Origin: an uncultured Porphyromonadaceae bacterium
Lineage (GTDB): Bacteria; Bacteroidota; Bacteroidia; Bacteroidales; Muribaculaceae
Assembly (NCBI GenBank): GCA_902489275.1
Contig: CABTZK010000002.1
Coordinates: 109,369-173,368 of the forward strand
Direction: 5' to 3'
Length of the DNA stretch: 64,000 bases
This document shows, one piece after another, positions 7,645 through 15,513 of this stretch; the stretch's first letter is position 1; every line of letters begins with the position of its first letter. Position numbers and translations under genes: made by a program. The notes under the pieces were generated by a model, which had not been told where the DNA came from, did no database searches, and saw nothing but the letters and a program-made list of their open reading frames with translations.

Positions 7645-10600
7645 TTAAAGACCAAATCTCACGGTAAACGTCATTTGTCGTGGGTTCGGCGATGCGACAC
7701 CACCACTGTTGAAGTACTCGGGATCTTGACCGTTCAGTTTCTTGTCGGCATAGAGCAGGCAAATGTTGGTGGCTGCCAGTTTGAGCGAGCAACTGTTCAG
7801 GCGCAGGAAGTGGAGGAATGACTTGGGCATGTCGTAGGTGAGCGACACCTCTTTCAGGCGAATGAAGTCACCCTTGGCGATGCGAGCGGTCGAGTAGTTG
7901 TAGGCATTGTAGGCATAGCCCAGATATGGGTCTTCGTAGACTTGGCGACGCGAAGCGATGGCAGGAATGTTGGTATAGGCCTCGTCACCTGGCATCACCC
8001 AACGGTTTTTGAACTCCTTGGGCATGGCCTTCATGTCGCTGTAGGCCGATGCGAAGGTGGGGGTGAGACGCAAGTGGTTGCCTCCCGAGTAGGTCATGAA
8101 CACGTTCAAGTGCAAGCCCTTCCACGAGAAGTTGTTGCCGAAACCGCCACTGATGGTCGGGTCCACAGGACCCTCATAGACGAGGTGTCCCAGTCGCTCA
8201 AATTCCTGGAAGTTGATGTCGCTGGTGGTCACTTTGCCTGCTTCGTTGATGACTTGAGGAATACCATGGTCATTCAAGCCCACAAACTGGTAGGAGAAAA
8301 TGGCACGGTGAGGATAATCGACCAATGCGAAGCCATTGCCAGGCACGAGGTCGATCACGCGCGAGCGCGCCATGAGCTTGGTGATTTTCGTCTTGTTGTA
8401 AGAGAACGTCAAGTCGGTTGTCCATGCGAAGCCGCCCTCGCTTTTCGGCACGAAGTTGTTGGTGGTCAAGGTGAACTCCACACCATGTGACTTCATCTCG
8501 GCGACATTGGCGAATTTCTCGGTGATACCGCCCACGCCCTGGGTGAACACGCGTCCAATCAGGTCGTAGTTGTTACGCTTGTACCACGCAAACTCCAAGT
8601 TGATGCGGTTGCGTGCGAAACCTAAGCTAGTCCCTAAATCAAGCTCGTGCTTCTTCTCGTAGGTGAGGTTTTCGTTGGCCAGCGATTGCAGTTCAAGGCC
8701 AATCTCAGACTGCTTGGTCTCTTGACGCCAAGGGCGGGTTGAGTAATAAAGCGCCTCGGCATTGGCCAAGCTGGCAGGGCCGCTCTCGCCCGTGAGCGAG
8801 TAACTGGTGTGGAACTTGGCATAGGTGAGGATACCCCTCTTGTTGAGGTTGCTCTGGATGAACCAAGGCTCCTCGTGCATGAGCCACACACCCGAAATGT
8901 TCCATGTAGGCAGCCAGCGGCTTTGCGTGGTTCTACCCATGAGGTTCGAGCCCTCGTAACGGACTGTTCCGTTGATCACGTAGCGATCCTTGAAGATGTA
9001 GTTGGCGTTAGCGAAATAGGCCATGTTGCGACGGTGCCCGCGGTTATCGGCAAAGTAAGCGCCGTTTTCCTCTTGCATCTGCTTGAAGAGCTTGTAGTCG
9101 GTGAAGGGGAGATTGCCATTGTTGTAGCAAATGCCCCAGCCCTCGAACGCCTGATAGTAGCGGTCGACACGGCTGGTCTCCATACCGCCAAACAAGGTGA
9201 TGGCATGGATGCGGTTCCAGTTCTGCGAGTAGGTTGTGGTCAGGCGGAAGTCGATTTGCGTGAGCGAGTTCTTGCTGTAGAAGAGCATACCACCCTTGGG
9301 CAGCACCGTTTCAGGAAGTGAATTGGGGTTGTCGGGGTCGGTATAAAGGTAAGAGTTGCTTGAGCGGATGATGGCATTCTCGGGCATCACACCTGCGCGA
9401 TAGGCCTCGGCTTGGTTACTGTTGTCGAGCACGTAGTGGTTTTGCTCTGACATGTTGTAGCGATAGGATGCCAAGCCCCTAATTTCCCAGCTCTGGTTTT
9501 GCTTCATGATGGGCTTGTACTCAAGCTCGCCTTGGAACTTGAGGTCGGAGACAGCCACATCGATGTAGTTGTTGTCGAGCTCATGGAAAATATTGAAACT
9601 GGTAAAGTTGCGCGTGTAGATGGCGTTAGGGTCGGAGGTGCGCGAGGTGTTCATGGCATAACTATAGGGGTTGATGTCAAATGAACGGCTCACCGAACCA
9701 CTCACCACATCGGTCTCCTGGCTCAAGGTGCCTGGCGCCTTTTGCTTGCGGTAGGAGTCGCTGTTCAAGATTTTCACCTTGATGCGGTCGGTCAGGTTGT
9801 AGATTGCATTAGAGTTGAAGGTATAGCGCTCAACGTGGCTGTCGCGATACCATCCTGGGTCTTGCAGCAAGGATACCGAGGTATAGAACGAGCCCTTGTC
9901 GGTACCGCCGGAGACGCTCAGGGCGTGGTTTTGCATGATATTGTTGTTGAACATCAAATCGAACCAGTCGGTGTTGCGCATCTCGGCTTGACGCAGATAA
10001 GCGTTTTTAGCCTTGGTGGTGTTCTCCAAGCCAAACTTGCCCGTTGCGGGGTCGTAGGTGTTGATGAGCTTGTACATCGTGCCATACACGCCCGATGACG
10101 AGCCATTGGCCAGGTTGGCAAACTCAAGCCATCCCTTTTGCTCCATTTCCTTGTTGATACTCATCTGCTCTTGCGAGTTACAAATGTTAAACTCGTTATA
10201 GCTGGGCTTCAAGCGATAGGTGAACTCACCGGTATAATTAATAGAGGTGTGTCCTTTGCGACCGGTCTTTGTCGTGATCACAATCACACCGGCATTGGCC
10301 TTAGCACCATAGATAGAAGTTGCAGAGCCGTCCTTCAAGATGTTGAAGCTGGCGATATCGTCGGCATTCAAGCCAGCCACAGCGCTGGCAATCAAGGTGG
10401 TGGCATCACCACTCGACAGGTCGTCGGCACTGATTTCGACATTGTCCTCGAGAATCACGCCATCGACCACCCACAACGGCTTCGACGAGCCATAGATGGA
10501 GGTGGCGCCACGCACGCGGATTTTAGGCGCTGTACCAAACGTACCAGAGACGTTCGACACCTGCACACCGGCGGCGCGTCCTTCAAGACCGCGGGAAATG

Positions 10601-11004
10601 TCGGCCACACCCGAGAGCTTGGTCTTGTCGCCCTGAAGGCTTGCCGTTGAGCCGGAGAAGAGTCGCTTGTCGACCTTTTGGTAACCGGTCACGACCACTT
10701 CCTCTAACTGTTCGCCTTTCGGCTTGATTTGAATCTTTAAGGTTCCAGACTTGGCGGCCACTTCGGCGGTCTCGTAGCCCACATAAGTCACCATAATGGA
10801 TGACCCGTTGGGAACTGTCAAAGTGAACTTACCATTAACATCGGTAGCGACACCGTTGCCAGGTTTGCCTTTCTGAGCAACCGTAGCCCCGATCACAGGC
10901 TGATTAGTTTCGTCAATGACCACACCACTCACCTTGATTTGCGCAATCATGGCCAGTGACGATAATGACAAAACCATCAGCAAGAGTAACTTCTTTAAAC
11001 TCAT
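7645..11004 (-). CDS. SusC/RagA-family TonB-linked outer-membrane importer
   Basis: A 1119-residue TonB-dependent transporter: signal peptide (to about residue 21), a CarboxypepD_reg-like beta domain (about 22-100, VSGVVIDETNQPVIGATV), a TonB-box-like segment EEVVVTGYQ, the plug (SGVADISRGLEGRAAGVQVSNV) and a large barrel ending in the aromatic FTVRFGL strand typical of outer-membrane barrels. It is the first gene of a five-gene minus-strand operon (SusC, SusD, zinc metallohydrolase, DUF4302, BACON/dockerin-like). No sigma/anti-sigma pair or hybrid two-component sensor lies beside it, so its regulator is outside the window or acts in trans. Length is normal for the family. Confidence 0.95.
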   Translation of the reverse strand: MSLKKLLLLMVLSLSSLAMIAQIKVSGVVIDETNQPVIGATVAQKGKPGNGVATDVNGKFTLTVPNGSSIMVTYVGYETAEVAAKSGTLKIQIKPKGEQLEEVVVTGYQKVDKRLFSGSTASLQGDKTKLSGVADISRGLEGRAAGVQVSNVSGTFGTAPKIRVRGATSIYGSSKPLWVVDGVILEDNVEISADDLSSGDATTLIASAVAGLNADDIASFNILKDGSATSIYGAKANAGVIVITTKTGRKGHTSINYTGEFTYRLKPSYNEFNICNSQEQMSINKEMEQKGWLEFANLANGSSSGVYGTMYKLINTYDPATGKFGLENTTKAKNAYLRQAEMRNTDWFDLMFNNNIMQNHALSVSGGTDKGSFYTSVSLLQDPGWYRDSHVERYTFNSNAIYNLTDRIKVKILNSDSYRKQKAPGTLSQETDVVSGSVSRSFDINPYSYAMNTSRTSDPNAIYTRNFTSFNIFHELDNNYIDVAVSDLKFQGELEYKPIMKQNQSWEIRGLASYRYNMSEQNHYVLDNSNQAEAYRAGVMPENAIIRSSNSYLYTDPDNPNSLPETVLPKGGMLFYSKNSLTQIDFRLTTTYSQNWNRIHAITLFGGMETSRVDRYYQAFEGWGICYNNGNLPFTDYKLFKQMQEENGAYFADNRGHRRNMAYFANANYIFKDRYVINGTVRYEGSNLMGRTTQSRWLPTWNISGVWLMHEEPWFIQSNLNKRGILTYAKFHTSYSLTGESGPASLANAEALYYSTRPWRQETKQSEIGLELQSLANENLTYEKKHELDLGTSLGFARNRINLEFAWYKRNNYDLIGRVFTQGVGGITEKFANVAEMKSHGVEFTLTTNNFVPKSEGGFAWTTDLTFSYNKTKITKLMARSRVIDLVPGNGFALVDYPHRAIFSYQFVGLNDHGIPQVINEAGKVTTSDINFQEFERLGHLVYEGPVDPTISGGFGNNFSWKGLHLNVFMTYSGGNHLRLTPTFASAYSDMKAMPKEFKNRWVMPGDEAYTNIPAIASRRQVYEDPYLGYAYNAYNYSTARIAKGDFIRLKEVSLTYDMPKSFLHFLRLNSCSLKLAATNICLLYADKKLNGQDPEYFNSGGVASPNPRQMTFTVRFGL

Positions 11005-11049
11005 AAGTACTGATTAATTTTTATATTTACACATGTTGTTCAAGCACTT

Positions 11050-11078
11050 CAAAAATAAAGCCAAAAAGATAATCACAA
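11050..11078 (-). promoter_or_regulatory. Probable promoter of the SusCD operon
   Basis: On the minus strand TTG (11078-11076), 18-base spacer, TATTTTTG (11057-11050). The start site would be near 11044, giving a leader of about 40 bases before susC. Confidence 0.5.
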
Positions 11079-11331
11079 GCAAGATAAGGGCTGCGCAACG
11101 CTTCGTGTCAAAAAACAGAAAAGCGTAACCGTTTCCCTATAACACTTGTCTTTAGTCTTTCAGTCTATTAACAACTCATTACAAATTGCAGTGCAAAGAA
11201 AATAAAAAATTTTCGTATACACTAATTTTTATTGTTAAAATTGGGAATTTCGTCAAAAAAACAAATCTACGCCGAATTGAGCCCCAGAGCGCAAAACAGG
11301 CAAGGAAATTGCGAAATCCCTGGATGCAGGC
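11079..11331 (+). other. Divergent intergenic stretch between susC and the rluA-type gene
   Basis: The full gap between the divergent genes is 386 bp and is AT-rich. Apart from the two promoters at its ends I see no coding frame, tRNA or strong hairpin. The left part may hold upstream control sites for the SusCD operon, but none is recognisable. Confidence 0.4.
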
Positions 11332-11362
11332 TTGCCTGCTTGCGAGAAAAACGCTAATTTTG
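11332..11362 (+). promoter_or_regulatory. Promoter of the RluA-type pseudouridine synthase gene
   Basis: TTG (11332-11334), 20-base spacer, TAATTTTG (11355-11362). The leader before the ATG at 11391 is about 20-25 bases. Confidence 0.7.
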
Positions 11363-11390
11363 CGCTATTATTATTTAAGGTGGAGCAATT

Positions 11391-12074
11391 ATGGAAGTCG
11401 TCTACGAAGACAATCACATCATCATCGTCAACAAGGCTTGTGGAGAAATCGTGCAGGGCGACCGCACGGGCGACGAGCCGCTCTTGGGCATGGTGAAGCG
11501 CTATATCAAGGAAAAATACAACAAGCCGGGCAGTGTGTTTTGCGGAGTGATACACCGCATCGACCGGCCCACGAGCGGCTTAGTGGTGTTCGCGCGCACG
11601 AGCAAGGGGCTGGAGCGCATGAACGCGCTGTTTCGCAGTGGTGCCGTGCACAAGACCTACTGGGCCATCGTGCAAAACCAGCCTCCACGGGAAAGTGACA
11701 CGCTCACGTGCTACCTCACTCCCATCGAGCAGGGCAACCGCACGCTGTGCTCCTCGACTCCTGTGCCGGGGGCGCAAAAGTCGATGCTCAAGTATGCCAT
11801 CATTGGGCAAAGCGAGCGCTACTACTTGCTTGAAATCGACTTGATGACAGGACGCAAGCACCAGATCCGCACGATGCTCGGCCACATCGGCTGCCCCATC
11901 AAGGGCGACCTCAAGTATGGCGCAAAGCGCAGCAACCCCGGTGGCGGCATCTCGCTGCAGAGCCACCGCATCCACTTTGAGCACCCGGTGTCGCACCTCG
12001 ACATCGACATCACGGCTCCCGTGCCCGACGACCCTCTGTGGCAAGCCTTGGCGGCGAGCGCCAAGCAGCCTTAG
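11391..12074 (+). CDS. RluA-family pseudouridine synthase
   Basis: A 227-residue RNA pseudouridine synthase of the RluA family. The catalytic-loop signature HRIDRPTSG is present near residue 55 with the nucleophilic Asp, followed by KTYWAIV and the C-terminal GRKHQIRTMLGHIGCPIKGD segment. The protein lacks an N-terminal S4 domain, which fits short RluA/RluC-like enzymes acting on rRNA or tRNA uridines. The exact target cannot be read from the sequence. It is a single-gene unit with its own promoter and a terminator just downstream. Confidence 0.9.
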   Translation: MEVVYEDNHIIIVNKACGEIVQGDRTGDEPLLGMVKRYIKEKYNKPGSVFCGVIHRIDRPTSGLVVFARTSKGLERMNALFRSGAVHKTYWAIVQNQPPRESDTLTCYLTPIEQGNRTLCSSTPVPGAQKSMLKYAIIGQSERYYLLEIDLMTGRKHQIRTMLGHIGCPIKGDLKYGAKRSNPGGGISLQSHRIHFEHPVSHLDIDITAPVPDDPLWQALAASAKQP

Positions 12075-12128
12075 CCCCGCGCCTGGCGCCTAAGCGCCAC
12101 TTGAAGGCAGCGATGAGAGCAAGACAGG

Positions 12129-12162
12129 AAGTCCCGGCGCTTTTTCAAGACCGGGACTTTTT
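12129..12162 (+). terminator. Rho-independent terminator after the pseudouridine synthase gene
   Basis: GTCCCGG (12131-12137) pairs with CCGGGAC (12151-12157), followed by T5. It lies between convergent genes and its complement may also stop transcription from the fumarase side. Confidence 0.75.
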
Positions 12163-12222
12163 CACTCGTGCCGGGTGGGCTTGACTTCAATCGCAAGCCC
12201 CACCTCCCCCGGCACGTCATCA

Positions 12223-13875
12223 TCATGATTTCTTGCAAGGGCAGTTGCTGCCGATGGTCTTGAAGAAATCGTTGCCCTTGTCGTCAACGAGAATGAAAGC
12301 CGGGAAATTCTCAACCGTGATTTTCCAAATGGCCTCCATGCCCAACTCGGGATATTCCACACACTCGATGCTCTTGATGCTGTCTTGCGACAACACTGCC
12401 GCCACACCGCCAATGGTGCCCAGGTAGAAGCCGCCGTGCTTTTGGCAAGCGTCGGTCACAGCCTGGGTGCGGTTGCCCTTGGCAATCATCACGAGCGACG
12501 CCCCATGCTCCTGGAACTCGTCCACGTAGGGATCCATGCGGTTGGCCGTGGTGGGGCCCATCGATCCGCAAGGGTAGCCCTCGGGAGTCTTGGCCGGTCC
12601 GGCATACAAGATGGGATAATCTTTGAAATACTGGGGCATGCCCTCGCCAGCATCGAGGCGAGCCTTGAGTTTGGCGTGCGCAATGTCGCGAGCCACGATA
12701 ATCGTGCCTTTGAGGTTCACGCGCGTGCTCACGGGGTACTTGCTCAATTGCTCCCGCGCGGCATCGATGCCCTTGTCGAGGTCGATGCTCACCCCACTGG
12801 AGCCCTCGCCAGGCTGCCGGAGCTCGGCAGGAATAAGTTCGCCCGGATTGGTGTCCATTTTCTCGAGCCAAATGCCGTCTTTATTGATTTTTGCCTTGAT
12901 GTTGCGGTCGGCCGAGCAACTCACGCCCATGCCGATGGGGCAGCTCGCGCCGTGGCGCGGCAAGCGCACCACGCGAATGTCGTGGGCCAGCGCCTTGCCA
13001 CCGAACTGCGCGCCCAAGCCAATCTTGCGCGCCTGGGCAAGCAGCTTGCCCTCCAAGTCGATGTCACGGAAGGCACGCCCCGTCTCATCGCCCGTTGTGG
13101 GCAGGTTGTCGTAATACTTGATAGAGGCTAACTTCACCGTGAGCAAGTTCTTCTCGGCGCTGGTGCCGCCAATCACAAATGCGATGTGATAGGGGGGGCA
13201 GGCTGCCGTGCCCAGGCTCTTCATCTTCTCCACGAGGAATGGCAGCAAGGTGTCCTCGTTTTGAATCGTGGCCTTGGTCATGGGGTAGAAATAGGTCTTG
13301 TTGGCAGAGCCTCCACCCTTGGCCACCATGACAAAGCGGTACTCGGCCCCCTCGGTGGCCTCGATGTCGATTTGAGCCGGAAGGTTGCACTTGGTGTTCA
13401 CCTCGTCGTACATGTTGAGTGGCGCATTTTGCGAGTAGCGCAGGTTGTCTTGGGTGAACGTGTTGTAAACGCCTCGCGCAAGGGCTTCCTCATCGCAAAA
13501 GCCCGTCCACACCTGCTGCCCCTTTTCGGCATGAATGATAGCGGTCCCGGTGTCTTGGCAGAAGGGCAGCACCCCCTTCACGGCAGTCTCGGCATTGCGC
13601 AGGAACTGCAAAGCCACATACTTATCGTTCTCCGAGGCCTCGGGATCCTTGAGGATGGCGGCCACTTGCTCATTGTGGGCGCGGCGCAGCATGAACTCGG
13701 CGTCATGGAAGGCCTGCTCACTGAGCAGCGTGAGCGCTTCGGGGGTTACTTTCAGGATTTCACGGCCCTCAAAGGTTGCGGTACTCACACCCTTGGTGCT
13801 TAACAGGCGGTACTCGGTATCGTCTTTCCCAACTTGGAACATGGGAGCATACTTAAACTCAGGAGTATTTGCCAT
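12223..13875 (-). CDS. Fumarate hydratase, class I (iron-sulfur)
   Basis: A 550-residue class I fumarase interconverting fumarate and malate in the reductive branch that leads to succinate. The three cluster ligands are visible in FCQDTGTA (near residue 105), TAACPPY and HGASCPIG, at the spacing of E. coli FumA. The C-terminal swivelling domain ([24 protein letters not shown]) is intact, and the protein ends with an extra Cys pair (NCPCKKS). A longer frame exists upstream, but homology begins at [13 protein letters not shown], so I use the ATG at 13875. A TAAATTTG box at 13930-13923 on the minus strand is a likely -7 element. It is a single-gene unit. Confidence 0.93.
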   Translation of the reverse strand: MANTPEFKYAPMFQVGKDDTEYRLLSTKGVSTATFEGREILKVTPEALTLLSEQAFHDAEFMLRRAHNEQVAAILKDPEASENDKYVALQFLRNAETAVKGVLPFCQDTGTAIIHAEKGQQVWTGFCDEEALARGVYNTFTQDNLRYSQNAPLNMYDEVNTKCNLPAQIDIEATEGAEYRFVMVAKGGGSANKTYFYPMTKATIQNEDTLLPFLVEKMKSLGTAACPPYHIAFVIGGTSAEKNLLTVKLASIKYYDNLPTTGDETGRAFRDIDLEGKLLAQARKIGLGAQFGGKALAHDIRVVRLPRHGASCPIGMGVSCSADRNIKAKINKDGIWLEKMDTNPGELIPAELRQPGEGSSGVSIDLDKGIDAAREQLSKYPVSTRVNLKGTIIVARDIAHAKLKARLDAGEGMPQYFKDYPILYAGPAKTPEGYPCGSMGPTTANRMDPYVDEFQEHGASLVMIAKGNRTQAVTDACQKHGGFYLGTIGGVAAVLSQDSIKSIECVEYPELGMEAIWKITVENFPAFILVDDKGNDFFKTIGSNCPCKKS

Positions 13876-14095
13876 AATAATATAATGTGTATAAAGTTTG
13901 ATGTGAAAAAGTTTTGTTAGCGCAAATTTACGCAACTTTGAGCGAATAAAGAAATTATTCGGTTTTTTTATTGCTGCCCTTTCACCGTGAGCCTTGCTGC
14001 CCACCCTAAGCCACCATCTGATGCTAAAAATGACCTTATTTTTACAAATAAATGTTAAAACACTGCTATAGAACACATTTTTGGGCCACAAACCC

Positions 14096-14126
14096 TTGAC
14101 AAGCATCAAAAATTATTGTACCTTTG
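14096..14126 (+). promoter_or_regulatory. Promoter of tRNA-fMet
   Basis: TTG (14096-14098), 20-base spacer, TACCTTTG (14119-14126). The tRNA begins ten bases after the box, so the primary transcript has almost no 5' leader to trim. Confidence 0.8.
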
Positions 14127-14136
14127 CAGTGCAAAT

Positions 14137-14208
<72 letters not shown>

Positions 14209-14212
14209 CAAC

Positions 14213-14249
14213 AGCGACCGGAATCGAGAGGTTTCGGTCGCTTTTTTTG
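14213..14249 (+). terminator. Rho-independent terminator of tRNA-fMet
   Basis: AGCGACCG (14213-14220) pairs with CGGTCGCT (14235-14242) and is followed by a T tract to 14249. It starts five bases after the tRNA. Confidence 0.85.
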
Positions 14250-14260
14250 CGTTGAGGGGA

Positions 14261-14291
14261 TTGGGATTGTGAGAATTTAGCCGTAAATTTG
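14261..14291 (+). promoter_or_regulatory. Promoter of the glycosyltransferase-priA operon
   Basis: TTG (14261-14263), 20-base spacer, TAAATTTG (14284-14291). The start site is near 14297, about 26 bases before the ATG at 14323. Confidence 0.7.
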
Positions 14292-14322
14292 CAGGGTGCA
14301 ATCAGCAACGACTGCCAAAACA

Positions 14323-15513
14323 ATGAAAAGAATAGCCGTCATTTTTGAAGGGAACATCGACTACCGCATGGGCGTGTTGAATGCGGTCATCAACCGCGTG
14401 AAGCACCTCCAGGCTCTCGCTCCCTATGCCATCGATGTATTCATGATCCAGGTCTATGACCAAGGCTTGTGCCGGTTGCGCCCACACAGCGCTCCCGCCA
14501 GCCACAGGCCACAGCAAGTGGTCATGGGTGGCGTGCCCGTGAAGATGTGGTGGGTGAGCCGCTCGTGGCGCGACTCGCTCAGCCACCGCCTGCTCGGGGG
14601 CAAGCCTCATGTGATGATGTCCCAGTTCAAGTCGCTGGCGATGCAGCTCAAGGGCTACAGCATCGTCTCGGCTCACGACCGCTTAGCGGCGCTGGCGGCA
14701 CAAGCCGCCTCGGCCGCCTTTGGCATGCCTTGGTTCATTACCTGGCACGGCGCCAGCATCTACACCGACCCCATCAACGACAAGATGGTGCGCGGCCTCA
14801 CCATTGGGCTGCTCCACTCTGCCACCTGCAATTTCTTTGTGAGCCACAGCTTGGCAGATTGCGCCCGCAACCTGACCGGCCGTTTCGCATGTGACGTGCT
14901 CTACAATGGGGTGAGCCCAGACTTCCACCGCTACGAAACGGAGCAACGCAAAGCCCTACGGGCATCCATGGGCGCCAGCCGCTGCAAAGTGGTGGCTTAC
15001 GTTGGCCGATTCGAGCCTGTGAAAAACGTGCAGCTTTTGCCCGCGATCTTCAGTGCCATCGGCAAGAAGCACCACGGCGACATCCAGTTTTGGGCCATCG
15101 GCGACGGAAGTTTGCACCAGGATACCAAAGCCGCATTAGGGCAAAGCGGCCCCGACTGCCACGTGTGGGGCAAGCAAGCGCCCGAAGCGATGCCCAGGCT
15201 GATGAACTGCATCGACGTGCTGGTGCTGCCCAGCCAACGCGAGGGACTTCCATTGGTCACCATCGAGGCCATGGCCTGCGGAGCCAATGTGGTGGCGTCA
15301 CAGGTGGCGGGTACAGCCGAGGCCATCGGCAAGGAAAATTGCTTTGAGCTCAACGACCACTTTGTGGAACGGCTTGCCGCCAGAGCCGAAGAGATGCTTG
15401 CGGGGAAGGTGAAGCAAGAAGTGCCCGAACAGTGCTACTGGGAGAAAACCGCACTCAAAGAGCATGAAATCTATAGGCGCTACCTGTTATCGCCGCAAAA
15501 ATCATTGTCATGA
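14323..15513 (+). CDS. GT4-type glycosyltransferase
   Basis: A 396-residue GT-B glycosyltransferase of family 4 type. The N-terminal domain contains ITWHGASIY, and the C-terminal domain has the family signature VAYVGRFEPVKNVQLL followed by PSQREGLPLVTIEAMACG with the donor-binding glutamates. A GTG at 14296 extends the frame but falls at the predicted transcription start, so the ATG at 14323 (MKRIAVIFEGNIDYRMG) is preferred. The donor and acceptor sugars cannot be told; lipopolysaccharide or capsule synthesis is likely. Its stop overlaps the priA start (ATGA), so the two are translationally coupled. That is an odd partnership of a surface-sugar gene with a replication gene. Confidence 0.87.
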   Translation: MKRIAVIFEGNIDYRMGVLNAVINRVKHLQALAPYAIDVFMIQVYDQGLCRLRPHSAPASHRPQQVVMGGVPVKMWWVSRSWRDSLSHRLLGGKPHVMMSQFKSLAMQLKGYSIVSAHDRLAALAAQAASAAFGMPWFITWHGASIYTDPINDKMVRGLTIGLLHSATCNFFVSHSLADCARNLTGRFACDVLYNGVSPDFHRYETEQRKALRASMGASRCKVVAYVGRFEPVKNVQLLPAIFSAIGKKHHGDIQFWAIGDGSLHQDTKAALGQSGPDCHVWGKQAPEAMPRLMNCIDVLVLPSQREGLPLVTIEAMACGANVVASQVAGTAEAIGKENCFELNDHFVERLAARAEEMLAGKVKQEVPEQCYWEKTALKEHEIYRRYLLSPQKSLS

